DNA from: Haliotis asinina
Lineage: Eukaryota > Mollusca > Gastropoda > Lepetellida > Haliotidae
Length of the DNA stretch: 64,000 nt
Reading direction: 5' to 3'
Assembly: GCF_037392515.1 (NCBI RefSeq)
Contig: NC_090295.1
Location: 13,535,001 to 13,599,000 of the forward strand
Shown piece by piece: positions 22,153 through 35,600 of this stretch; the first letter of the stretch is position 1; each line of letters opens with the position of its first letter. Under the pieces are notes generated by a model that was not told where the DNA came from, ran no database searches, and saw only the letters and a list, made by a program, of their open reading frames with translations. The position numbers and the translations under genes are program-made.

Positions 22153-22295
22153 CTGGGCCCCGTTTCACAAAACCCTCGTAAGCCTAAGATCTCGTAGCAT
22201 TCGTACCTCCCTATGTTACAGTATAGGAGGGACGAGTGCTACGAGGAAGGTTACGAGATCTTAGACTTACGAGACTTTTGTGAAACGGGGCCCAG
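22153..22295. mobile_element. Hairpin MITE B, CTGGGCCCCGTTTCACAAAA ends
   Basis: Starts CTGGGCCCCGTTTCACAAAA and ends with the exact inverse. Inner parts (CTCGTAAG, AAGATCTCGTA, GTACCTCCCTAT) also pair, making nearly the whole 143 bp one stem. GGGCCCCGTTTCACAAA-ended MITEs are widespread in marine invertebrate genomes. Confidence 0.85.
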
Positions 22296-22590
22296 CTTCT
22301 AAAATGCCTCTCAAAGAAGTTGTCAGCCGCCACGCTGTGGTTTCCTGATAGCGTAAACAAGTCTTCCTGATTGGCCACCTCTCGGAAGGCCGAACCATCA
22401 ATGGTCAATGCTATGCTTATCTGCCTATAGCAGGCAGGTCTCTGGGCGAGGCTGTTAAGGTTTAACGTGGTGAACATGCGTTGCTCTGCCAGGACAATGT
22501 ACCCATTCATAGGTTTTTGCAAGCATTTCATGGCTATGAACACAGTCTCTGGAGTCAACAAATGAAGCATTGCCGAATTCCCAAACAATT
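22296..22590 (-). pseudogene. Possible coding fragment cut at the edge of MITE B
   Basis: On the minus strand a frame of about 98 codons reads smoothly (NSAMLHLLTPETVFIAMKCL, then LAEQRMFTTLNL, LAQRPACYRQISIALTIDGS and DNFFERHFRSWAP) and meets the end of MITE B. The composition looks protein-like rather than random. I cannot place the family, and I see no convincing acceptor upstream. It could be an exon remnant or part of an old element. Confidence 0.3.
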
Positions 22591-22734
22591 TTGATGATTG
22601 ATAATGACATCATGTCTTTCTGGGAAATCTTTTCATGAGCAGTTGAAAAAAAACGTTCTGCTCCAGAAATCAAGGCACTCACGGTTTTCCATACTACTTT
22701 CCTAAAGCATATCTGATGCTTTGTTGTAACCCTA

Positions 22735-22866
22735 ATCAAAAGTGAGAGACTTTTAAGTCACACACCAGCAATATTACTGCACTGAACACCAGAAATGGGT
22801 TTCACACATTGCGCCCATGTGGGGAATCAAACGTAGGTCTTGATCGAAAGCCTCGTCTCGTATGAC
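22735..22866 (-). repeat. tRNA-derived SINE, degraded
   Basis: Reverse-strand copy with 'GCAATATTACTGCACTGAAC', 'CCAGAAATGGGTTTCACACA' and 'CCATGTGGGGAATC'. Confidence 0.65.
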
Positions 22867-23659
22867 GCTAGCTGAAATCTTTAGCTTGAAAGACAACTGT
22901 GTGACCTCATTCTATAACAGGAACGTACATAAAAGATCCCGGTTGATACCATGCTACAGGATTGTAACCACCATATCAACATGCATTAAAATCATTACCA
23001 TCAGATTTCCGGGATAGCTAACGTTGCAGTATTTTTAAATTATGTATCGGTATAACTTTGCCTGGATGTGTGTCGCTTTTCCCGACTATGAAATATATCA
23101 ATGGGTACAAATACAATAAGAACAAGCTCCGCGCAACAAAACAATAACATTGAAAACTGAGTTTATTTGAATACCAATGTTTGATTTTGTACAACAGCTG
23201 TCATTTTCGTATGAGCTTAATATAGTTACTATAGGCGTTTAAGAAAATGTTTTTTTTGAAAGAATAAATAGACAGCCATTCCGTTTCATGTGATATCTGA
23301 CATATAACATGTAACAGACAAAATAAACAACATATGCTCAAAAGTCGCTTTACGCCCTTTCAAATCTTCGAAGAAAAATCATGATCGACCTTTTCCGGAA
23401 ATTAAACGCTTCTGTGTTGTGTACATACATGTCTTATTTGCAGGAAAGTGTATTGTGGTCATTAATCCCATTCGAAGTCATTAATCCGTCCGGACCAACC
23501 ATGACTTTGCTCGGGTTCTATTTACCTGGAAATAGTCAACAACGTGCAGATAAAAACCTGCGTTTACCAAATAATGATAGTCCTAAAAGTGACAGGTATT
23601 AACTCTGCTTTATGTGTAACCGGATTTTTTTAACACTTTAACGTTTGAAATCAAATGAG
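22867..23659. other. Spacer downstream of the Reeler-like gene
   Basis: No feature recognised. It lies just beyond the polyadenylation signal of the gene's distal last exon. Confidence 0.35.
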
Positions 23660-23665
23660 TTTATT
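23660..23665 (-). terminator. Polyadenylation signal overlapping the stop codon of last exon 4b
   Basis: On the minus strand the sequence TGAATAAA contains both the TGA stop and AATAAA, sharing one A. This would give a very short 3' UTR of about 15-30 bases. Confidence 0.55.
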
Positions 23666-26600
23666 CAAGGTGCACTGGCTGGTTCGGCTGATTCAGCCGC
23701 TTCAGCCTGATTTCTAAATTCCTGCCATCGTTGCCTTGCCAACCTAAATTGCTGAAGCTGATGATTCCAACCTGAGAAAAAGAAAATATAACAAATAAAA
23801 CAAATTCTAATACTTTTTATTTCATCTTTGAGGTTTTTACCTAAAAAAGCAGACATAATGGAAAAACAACCTCTGTATAGCCTCTGGTTCTATTTTCTTA
23901 AAAACAACAACAATTATTCTGAATATATGTAATTGAGAGATATTGCACTATTTTGAATTTATTCTCCGACAATATTAACTTGAATTACATTATGATTTGA
24001 AATGTTTTCAAAGTTCAAAATGACATTATATATTTAAACAGATGTCAACTTAACCCACCACAATTGTTATTTATATACAAATTACATCACATACTGGAAG
24101 GGATCACCCAACATATATGCATTGTTAATATGTTAATACGCCCCATTGATATCTATCTCACACCGGCGTGCAAATGAAGAGACGCGATTCGTATTCTCGT
24201 AAGCGAAGAATCAGCAGGAAGCAACAGAAAAAACCCCCAAAGTGAGTGAGTGATAATAGTTCTACTCTGCATCAGCTGACTTGCAGCTACCCGCAAGACG
24301 TAGTTATTCTTGTAAGGTTTATACTTTTAAAACCCGATGTCGCTCACATTTACATACTACTCATCATCCTTTTGAAATGCGCTTTTCCCAAATTAATGAA
24401 AAGAGGTAATTTTGAATGACGTGTTGGCAAGATATCAGCAGGCATCAGTAAACTGGTTGAATGTCTTACCTTTTCCTTACGCAAGTGGTTTTCCGTTGTG
24501 GAGTCATGAGATTATCACGAATTCCCCCGGCACAAATTTGAAAAAAAAACAACCGAAATCATCCGACAGTCATTTAAAGTCAGACTTGATGTTTTTTAGA
24601 CCAAGTCCCATTCATTTCCATGGAAATCATGAGAAAATTATTGAATGCCCAAATCCGCAAATAGCAAAGGCACCACTTCAAGGCCTGTTTGATATACTAG
24701 TATCTTGCAAGTATTGTTGGAAGAAAACGAAGCGCATCCCTCCCATTTGAAACAAATATGTGTCCTAATCGATTTAAAAGAAACCGAGAAAAACATAAAT
24801 AGCAAAGGGCGCTACTTGAGAATCTCTTACATGTATCGGGCAGGTTTTATTTATAAACGAAATCAACTCCTTTTTGAGTCCAATTGTTTCCATGGAAATC
24901 GATAAAAATAGAGATGCTAAAAACCTGTAAATAGCAAAAGGCACCACTATAGGTTCTATTTGATATATCTAGAACTTTTTGTTGAAAAATACTGAACGGT
25001 TTTTGAGTCATGGTTCGAAAACAAAATTATTACGGACGGACAGACTGACAGACAAGACATTGACTATTTTCCAGCCGTTGGGATAAAACCCCACAAAAAT
25101 CGCCATGTATGATTTTCAGGAATAAATGTGTTACGTCATTATGACATAAAGAATTAAACACTGGCGATGACCCAACGTACAAACAGGACACCTATTGTCT
25201 ACTCCACGTGTGTGAAAAAATTTGTTGCACGTGCAGTCGACAGGTTGCAGCAACTAAATTTGACGCCTTCAGTGATGAAGAAATTCATCTATTTGGCTTA
25301 AATTGTTTATAAGAAATAATGCACATTCAGAACAAAAGTGACGTCCAAAGGATTATTTACCTTCAATACCGTTCTACTCATATATCAAATGGTCCAATCA
25401 CATGTTAGTATTAGTATTATATAACATACACAGCATGCACATATCCAACAGCGACTGTTGGCAGTATATAATTCAGCGTATCCCTGTTTGTTAAACACTG
25501 TACTGAGATAACCCATCATGCTGTTATCATGTATCAGTATAACTATTTTCAAATACAGCTTGTGGTATAGTTTATGTCGCCCGCTTAAACGATCCAATTC
25601 CCAAACTGAATGAAGGGAAAATCCCAATCAAACGATCATCATTTCCGGACCAAAGGAGCGAGCTGATCGGCACCGCACTTAAGGAACTTTGCATAGTAAC
25701 AAACGAAGCATATCTCTTATATTACACATGCAACATGTGGGGTTACACTTTCTTAAGTAAAGTGAGAGTTGAATGCTTTTATTGGGATGAGTCACACCCG
25801 GGATTTGAACACACACACTCAGGGTCAGGCACCTAATCGTTAACACATGTCAGGTATCTATCTCCCTCCGCCACTTCGGCTTCCACAAAATATAACCATT
25901 TTCTAAATGGCGTATCCACATCTCTTATTTTTTTAAAAATAGTCCTCGGTATTCACGACTGTGTCTTACGTTGTGTAACTGTTAGCACGAACAATATATT
26001 TTGGGGCGATAACTTTGACGTATTTAAGTACTTATCAGGTTTTATCAACAAATGTACTAAATGTTCAACCATTTATTCTGCACAATGAAAACCTTGATCA
26101 TAGTGTCCATATGAAATTTGCCGGATTAACACGCTTTCAAACTACCTTATTTACAGTGAAATGACCCCCGAAATGTTTCGTCTGCGTCTAAAAGAATATT
26201 TTATTTTATTTTCTTCGGAAAACTAGTGTCAGAGAAATAATGGTTTCGCTGTAAAGGAGTCATTTTAACAAAACCTTCACAATGAAATACAAATGTATAA
26301 TCGATTCCAGTATCATCAAATACAATTGAAGTGACATGAAAAATAGTGATTTCCCTGGAAGTACGCGTTTCGGGGCATTGGTGTGTCCATCAACTTTTGA
26401 TGTTGTTTCGATATTGTGAAATACGGTAGACTCAAACAGTAATGTTCCTCAGTGGTAAAGCACCCGTCCGCATCAGACGTTTTGTTCACACAAATAGGAG
26501 TGAATAAACTCGGATTTAAACTAACGGTCAGGTATTAAGAGGGCGGGACTCTTCACACTTTTGTACCCTGGTGTAGGAAGTCGTCTCTGAAGTTTCGTAT

Positions 26601-29600
26601 GATGGAATATGGTTTTACGTCGTTTTTGTAACATCCCGGCAAAATCACGGCGTGGGACATGAAAAATGGATTTCACACATTCTACCACGTGAGGAACCGA
26701 AACCAGATCTTCGGCGTGATGAGCGAACCACCAGGCTACTCCTATTTTTTGTATGAAGAACTAGAGCTTTAACAAACAGACCGCCCCAGTAATGCTGTAC
26801 GGTACCTGGTAACTGGTATATCGGACGAAGTGTATGATTAAATAACAAAGATTAAATACACTATGACAGAAGCACAATAGAATTCATTTCTTGTGTCAGT
26901 GGTGCTGCAGATTAATGCTCTTGTCATAATATCACAAGGGGGAAATTGTGTAAAATCTCTTTATTGCATAAATTACAGTCATGTGTAAGTTGTTGATTGC
27001 ATCATGTGTACACATATCCCCCTCCACATCCGACCTGATGCTTAGCTATGGACAGAGGCATCATGCCATAAAACAAGCAATTAAATAGAAATAACAACGA
27101 TTCTGATATGACCGTGTTATCGTTATCAGGCCTGTGTTCATACAATGGCTATACATGTACTAACTTTTAACCTTAATCATTCTGGGAAATATTTCACAAT
27201 AACTAATCCCTATATACTATTTGGTATTGTCAAATCCTCACAAAATAATGTCCTAAATGTGTTATGGGTTGTGGTATTGGAATCTATCGAGGAAATTTAA
27301 AGATGAGTGTACATTTTAGCTGAAGTTATATACACGTTTTCAAGCACGCGTAATTTAATCAGTTGAAATTTCAAGCATATAAAGTGACATTAGAAGTTTA
27401 GAATTGTTAAAAATTCTGAAAATCTTAAATTCCAAACAGCGACAAAATTGAAGTACAGGTGTTTATTTGACAAATGAATGCTATTTTCAGTGAAAATACA
27501 TTTCAAGTTTATTTCCATAGCATAATCAACCACTGACACTCCATGGAATAGTAATGAAATTGAATTTATCAAACAGTGTTCCGAGTCATTGTCATTCAGA
27601 TGTGTCCGATTCCCATCGTGTTATACATTCGGAAAATTCCGATCCCACTCGTCACTTCTTATGGCTCCGGTAATCCGCCGACCTGCTCCGAATGTCAAAG
27701 AAGACGGTGAATTCCTATGCAGCACCACCTGCAGCGGCCTGCGCCTCTGCTGCAGCGGCTTGTCTTTCAGCCTGCGCCATTCGCGCCTTCATCTGCTGCA
27801 CCTGTGTCATCTGCTGATTGAACGCTGGAAACACGACATAATGATACATACCAAGCAGAGAATACATACAAAAAGGCCAATCAGGGAATGTGTCTGTCTA
27901 AATTTCCCCTTACATAGAGCACCAGGGTGGTTGACTGGTTGTTGTTTTCCGCCGTATTAAGCGATGTTTCAGCTGTATTTCGGCGGTCTGTACATAAACG
28001 AGTCTGAACCAGATAATCCAGTAATCGAGCATGAGCATTGATTGAACTGGGATACGATAAGATATGTCAACCAAGTTTTCGAGCCTGACCACCCGATCCC
28101 GTCAGTCGCCGTTTAGGATAAGCATTGGTTGCTGAAGATCTTTATACGGATCTCCACGTGTCGAACACCAGGTCAGTCTACAATTCCCAGAATAGGGAAT
28201 CCTAGATCATATCTGTCTACACCCTGTCCATTCTTTAGCATGGAGCGATTTCAAACAGTCCCTAAACACATTTTGGGTACCTACATAACTGGAGGCCTTG
28301 AAAGACTTGGTATTTTTTCAAGTATGTCCCTGTGTGCATTGATTCATCCATTTGGACAAACTGTGAAAGGTTCGGACACTCACCGAACATCTTAATCTCT
28401 TTGTTTTGTTTTCATTATACTTAGTTCTCCTAGAAAGTTTGTATATTTCATACAAGAGGGCATATACTCATTTGATACTTTGATTTACATTGGGATTAGT
28501 TGGGAGCATATAATGTTAAACCGTTGCTGTTTCATGATCTCTAGATGTTATCCAAGAACACCAATCAGGAATATCTCAAATGTTTTATGCGTATGTTTTT
28601 CAAGCTGGGAGAACAGTATAAAATGGTAGCGCTAGAGAATAATAACCATATCTGCTATATAATATATAATATAAACATTTCTGGTTGGACAGAATTCAAT
28701 GGATGAATGTCTGTAAACCATATGTCCACGACAAGGGGTATCAACGCATATTCCGCTCCACTGATAGCACCTCCTGTTTGTACAATTTGCATAAGAACGT
28801 TTTCGTTTTTGCTGATACGGCACAGCCTCAGTCTTTTATAGATAACCACTGTTTTATTGTTTCTATCGAGGGTACAGGGCATCGTCTTCCGTGAATGTCA
28901 ACGCTAATGACTAGAGATAAATGTAGCATAGAGGCCACTATGTTTTTCCCATAAGGTATTATTTGTGTGAAAGTGATCGATGTTCTTGGCTCAATTACAT
29001 GACATGTGTTAGCATGGCCATATATCTTTCCTAACCGGAAGTCACGTTATTCTAAGTTCATGACCGCTGGTGAATTATGGGAGACTATGTAGAGTACAAA
29101 TCCAGGTGATGGTGATAGAGAAAGTTGTAAGCTCATTTCGTGACCAGTTTGATATTTTGCTTGCCAAAAAGGAATCATAAAATATGTCAGATGTCAACGA
29201 AAATAACACAAAACGCCGTCCCACATCATTCCTATTAAGAGAAAGCCATTATGACATCCCTTAATGGCGGCAATTGAGAACGATGGGGTGTACGTATATT
29301 CCTTTCAAAATGAATAAAACGACAGGAATCTGACAGGATTATATTTACCTTATTATCATATGCCAAGAAAATACCCTCCGGATAGTTATGGAATATATTA
29401 AAAGTAAATTGTGTTCAGATAAAGACTGCTGTATTCAAATCTGCAGACCCAAACTGGCATTGCTGACACAGTCCCTGTGTGCATAGCCTAAAACCATTCA
29501 CTTAGCTTTGCAGAAATTAAGAAATAGGTCGACAGACACTTTTCTAGGTCACAAGTAAACGGGAATGCTTGGACGAGTAAGTTTTAAGGTCATTAGGAAA

Positions 29601-32600
29601 CGCGTATATATGTGTCATAGAAGGAGGTGGCATAATAGGCATTTACGGTTAGAAATCTCAGACAGGAATAAGAACAAATGCAGTTGTGACGGTCACTGAT
29701 TAAAATTAGATATCGAATAAGCAGTTATTTCTGAATATAGGTCAATTGTAAGAAAAGTGTGGTTACGGCAATAAAGACCACAATAAATAAAAAAAGTGAA
29801 TAAATAAAAAGGGGAAAAACAGAATTAAAAGCAAGGAAAGCGTTTTTTTTGTATTGTAAATGGTTCAAGAGGTTGGATTACCCAATTGAGGTGAACTCAT
29901 TTCTTTTTAATGCGGAAATGAAAAGGCTTCAAGACCTCAACATCATGAACCCAATATGCCGCATGTTGACGTAAATCAACAAGCCCGAAGGAGATCCCCT
30001 TGCATGACCTCGTCTATTGTTGCTGTACCCATCGCAAGTTACTGCCCTTGTTTCACTGACATTCACGTCACTCACACGTTCCTGTTTATCACCTGCTGTC
30101 GGCAGGTTCAGTCTTGTCTATTTTTCTATGGCAGGTAAAGCAACAACACATTATACCGGTATGGAGAAATTTGCATTATGTAATTCTCACAGGTGACGTA
30201 TTTATATCTCGTAAAGGCGTGAATTTATGGATGTCAACTTCTCTATTTTGTGTTCCAAAAAATTAAGAAGCTGGCATTATTGAATTCTCGCCTTTATGTG
30301 TGTCACTTCTAAAATGCCGCTAGACTTTATAATATAGACTTTATTTATATCACCTTCCGTGAATTTGGATATCAAGAAACGACACATAAAAATAATATCA
30401 TATCCTCACATTGAAAATAGGAATCATGACAAGTATGCTTTTAATAGCTATGACGACGAGATAGTTAATTTTGTATTTTGCATCATTATATAACCTAAAG
30501 AACAAGAAGGCCAAAAACAAGGCCAAAAATAGATGCATTCTCAATCATCACGATTTAGCCTCATGTAACCACTATAAACAGTCACCCAGTGACAGCTTGG
30601 CATGCTACAGGAAGTAAACCGCTTTCTGTCATACAATGTGATGTATGAGTGACAGCCTCTTTTCCTAAAAAAATATATCTATGAGTGTTTGGATTGGGGT
30701 GACAATTATCGTGGATTAAGATGCCAGGTTTATCTTGAGAAATGTGTCACGAAATATTATTTTTGAATTTTCGCAAAGTAAAATATCTAGTTAATATTAA
30801 AAAAAACCCCACACAGATAGATCAAGTCGGTATTGTGGAAGACATGTTTAGCAATGCTTTTTAACACAAATCATTAAATGGATGTTTTAGCCAGGACCGA
30901 CTGGAAGACTGCAGGCTCTGGAAGGATATTGAGCATGGCTATTGTGGTTTATATTTGAGAAACTACCTACTCGGTCCAGTTTGAGTGTACAATTCCCATG
31001 TATTAACAACATGATACCCAGTTGGGGTGTAATACCCAGGGCGGCAGAACGACGACAGCATGCATACCCTACAATATCTTCAATAACGGTTTATTAAAGG
31101 CAATCATGTACTGGTGATTACATATGGATCATGCATAATTCCACTGTAGCGACATACATGAGAACAGACTTCAGATCCATGCATATATAAATATGAAAAG
31201 TAAATACTTAATATTTCCTTATTGTTACCCTATTTATAGTGTTCTTGTGCATCGAAACGTCGCTCAAAGTAATAAACAAGAAGTTGTAATCCATATAGCT
31301 GTATGTTTCAGTTTTATACGGAAAATGTCGAATGGCAACTGTTTTCAAAAGGCCAAACCTCGGCTCACATTTTGGCTAGGAATATTTCCAACCATGAATG
31401 CGAGGTGTTTGAATGTATGAATCATCGTGCAGTCATACCACATTAGAAAAATGGGGCATTTGTTTCAAGTGATTCCAAATATAAACGAAAGCATGATATG
31501 AAACAAGTACATGGAAAATAAAACGTAAATGATGTATAACATAACAGTAACAAATAAATAAGTAATAATTTACATGCGCTTAGGTTATGATATCATGTAG
31601 GTTTGTGTAAGGAATAAGAGAAAATCAAATCAAGGCGTAATATATAATGTAAGTGGAGCGCAGGAGTGTAAGTATTGGGAATATCACTTACTTTGCCAGA
31701 AGGATGGTGGGTTGTAAACGGTCCATGGACGGGAGGTTAACCTGAACCACTCGTTCCTGATTTTAATGATGGCTCTGCAAGGGAATAACATCAGAATATT
31801 AATAGAGGATACCAAACGACCTTCCGAATAGTACCACTTTTATGAAATAAGTTAATGATTTGGTATCAAACGAGCGAGTTTTATACTAAATCTTTAAAGA
31901 GTTTAATAAGAATAGTATTTCACGGAAGCGACTTTGTCATTCTGTTCATTACTCGCCAACATACATTAACAGAAACTGTGGCGACATTAGCATTGTGACG
32001 TCATACGTCAAGCGGTATTACACTAGTGTAATATTGCCGTAAAAATATTACACTGCAGTATTTTCAACGGACGAGTAATAACTGATAATATTGCATTCAA
32101 ATCCACACTCGTAAGCATGATCATCTTGCTGACTCATTATTACCCCGGATAATCCAAGCTGATGGTTAGGCGCTAGATAAGAAGGTTATAGTCATATGGC
32201 TTATCCCACTGGGTACCCATTTTCTGCTGGGCGAACATATATTAGAATGACTGATGCAGCCAACCTGTTTCTTTTATATACTATTCTAGACATGAACATA
32301 ACCAAAACCTGTCGTCCCGTTCCGAACTTTGACACCTCACGTGACACGATTCTGCTCCATCATCAATTGACATCTGCTTCCTCTTTTCGCGAAGACCTTA
32401 TTTTCAATAGTCCATTCACATGATACTCACAACTATTTTGCCCAATACAACAAATGGAATTTGTTACTGATAAAAACTGTGTTTTCTCTTGCACAGACGT
32501 TTTACATCACACTGTCAGCTTGAGATGACAACACACCTGTACATTGTGTGAGTGACATGTGCTACCAATGGAGCTGGGCGTGTTCGTCTTTCTCGTGATA

Positions 32601-35600
32601 GTCCCATCACTGATTGTACAGTGTGCAGGTAGTACCTTTCGCTAGTTAATTTATGTTCAGTCTGGAACCGGGCCCTTCAGATATTCGAGACACAGTTATA
32701 AACGGCGTAAACGTTTTGAATTCAGATTAAGTCACCTTCAGTCAATGCTTGTATTAAGAGACGACCCAAATCAGACCGATGTTCCTGTCATTGTTTTTCA
32801 TGGTCAGCGTTCGCAAGTAGCCGTGATATGTATAGAGTCAAAAAAGAAACTTCACAAAATGTAATTTTTAAAAATAATGAATATTTTTTTCTGATAATAC
32901 ATCTATGTATCCGAAATGGGCTCCTTGTCTTTCGACATTAGCAAAACCCACTGAAACCCATCCATTCGCCGTGCAAATGACGTTGGTGCCAAATCAGGTT
33001 TTGCACGTGCAATCGATCACGTGATCTTCGCATCGACGTTTTCTTCATTTGCACGTGTTCGCACTGGCTTCAAGAACTCATAAAACACTTTTAAACAACA
33101 GTTCTAACTGTACTTTAAATGCCACGATTGTCAAATGTGCAACGTGAACGTGCCTTGGCATGTTGCAAACGGGAAGATCAGTTATTGACGCCGCAAGAGC
33201 AATGGAATGCAGCCGTCGTACTGTGTATGACAGGCGAGGTCGTCTACAACAAACTGGCACCACTTCTGATTCCCGACTTCTGGTCATCCGTTGAAACCTC
33301 ACAGCTGTTACTTACCGCTACCAGGTGCTCAACCCTGGACTCGTTCCTTTCATGGCGGTTCATGGCACAGGTTTACAGCTCCAGCATGATAATGCTCGAC
33401 CGCATACCGCGATGTCGACACGAAATTCCCTTCAAAATTCTGGAATCAACGTCATGGACTGGCCATCGAGGTCCCCTGACCTGAATCCTATAGAGCACGT
33501 TTGGGAAGCATTTGGGAGAAGGCTTCGTGGTCTTAGGAACCAACCTCAGAATTTGGAGGAACTTGACGCTGCCTTGCAAGAGCAATGGCACAGAATCCCC
33601 AACCACGTGTTCACAAACATCAGGCAGTCGATGAGGAGACGGTGTTTGGCAGTGGTGAATGCGTGGGGCGGCCATACACAATATTGAACTGAGATATTTC
33701 GAATTTTTATTCTTGTGACTTGTGGAACGGGTGTGTAGCCTAATGGAACTAATTGTGTCACTGTCAGTATATCGAGTACATCAGACAGATCTCAGCAACG
33801 AAATAATAACAATTTAACCATCTTACCATCTCTTGTTCTTTTATAGTACCCTGAAGAAAGAATGTGAAGTTTCTTTTTTGACTCAGTAAAGCTGGAAAAA
33901 TGCCAGATCTTACTCTGAAACACATTGCATATCACGTCATTTACCACATGTGACCTGGAACATGTATATAATATTCCTCTGAACTCTTTGTCCAGTGACT
34001 TTGTCCAGCCATTTGGAGGAAAATGAGAGAGTTGAGTTTTACGCCACTGTCACCAATATTTCAGAAATTACACGGCAGACACCAGAATAGGGCTTCACAC
34101 ACTGAACCCATGTGGTACATGGAACTAGGGTGTTCTGAGTGACAAATAAACGCTATGCCCTCCCCTCCCCTTAATTCACATAGAGGTCAAGGTTTAGAAT
34201 TAGGTTAATGTTGAATACAGTCCCAAACGTGAACATATGGGTGTATACTCTCATCACAAGTCTGGGGGCAGTGGGGTAGCTCAGTGGTTAAAGTGTTCGC
34301 TCGTCAATCCGCAGACCCGGGTTCGATTCCTCAATGGGTCCATGCGTAAAGCCCATTTGCGGAGTTTCGCAATCCGTTATATTCTTTGCTAAACGCGCCG
34401 TAAAGCCTCACTCACTCATCACAAATTAGGAGACTAAAGTGTATAATCAAGCAGCGTCTGGAACCAACATTTTCAGCAAATAACAAAAGAATTGGAATGG
34501 CGGGCGATATGGTTGTATGACTTACACGAAAACAATCTTCTCCGACTTCATTGCCCCTTCACTTGGGAACCAGATGAAGGCGGCGCTCTTTCTCTGTCTT
34601 GGTCCGTAACGGCGAAGGTTGGGATCGTTCGGGTACCGCATTCTGTAAACTTCAAGATGGCGCTCTTCCACACTCCCTACAGCGTCATAACCCTGAGCTC
34701 CGCGGTTACACCTGAATCCGACACCTCCAGCCGCGTAATACGGGTAGATAGAAAACACACCCACTGGCCTCCATGGGGCTCCAGCTTCAGAGTTGGCAAG
34801 GGCAGGCTCTGCGTAGATGACGAAGTCGGTGAAGTTTTCGAAACTGTAAATGGAGTTCTCCCACTGGTGGATACGCACTGAAAAAAAGATTAACTTGCGT
34901 TACAGTTTAAATGAGGCCATAAAAAGCAAATACAATGTCTTTTTTCCACAGTTGTCATTTAAAACATGCGTGTTGAGCGATTAGGGTGTTTGGTTGTATT
35001 TTGTAATGATGGTACGAATGTCAGGATCGTTTAGATGGATATTGCAAAAAGATTGATCTATCCTTCTGTAGACAAAATTCCATGCTTTGTCTTACGGAGA
35101 TTGAAACTATTAGATTGCTTCAATGACAAAAACTTCGAACGGGTATCATTATACAAGGCATATCTTCACGCTTTTTCCTCCCCAAAACGAATTTCCTCAA
35201 TTTAAAACTCGTGGAGATCAGGGTTAGAAACGGTCGTCAGCAACCCATGCTTGTAAGAGGCGACTAACGGGATTGGATGGTCCATGACTTGATTAATACT
35301 TGTCATCGAATCCCAACTGCTTAGATTGATGCCCATACTGTTGATCACATGATTGTCTGTTCCAGACTCGTTTTGTATGGACCGTCGCCATATAGCTGGA
35401 ATATGGCTGAGTGTGGCCAACTAACCAACCAGCCTTAGCGTAAAAACCACAACATAGTTTTTGGTCAAATGTTACCTATAAAAGCTTGCAAACCCACGCG
35501 AAAATGTACAACCACGCGCAATTGTACAACCACGCACAATTGTACAACCACGCATACAGTGTCTGGTGACCCTGCTCACACAAGTCTATATATACTCTAC

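Noticed and set aside
34492-34881. 129-codon + frame
   Set aside because: It is the antisense of exon 2 of the Reeler-like gene, which has matching splice phases on the minus strand.
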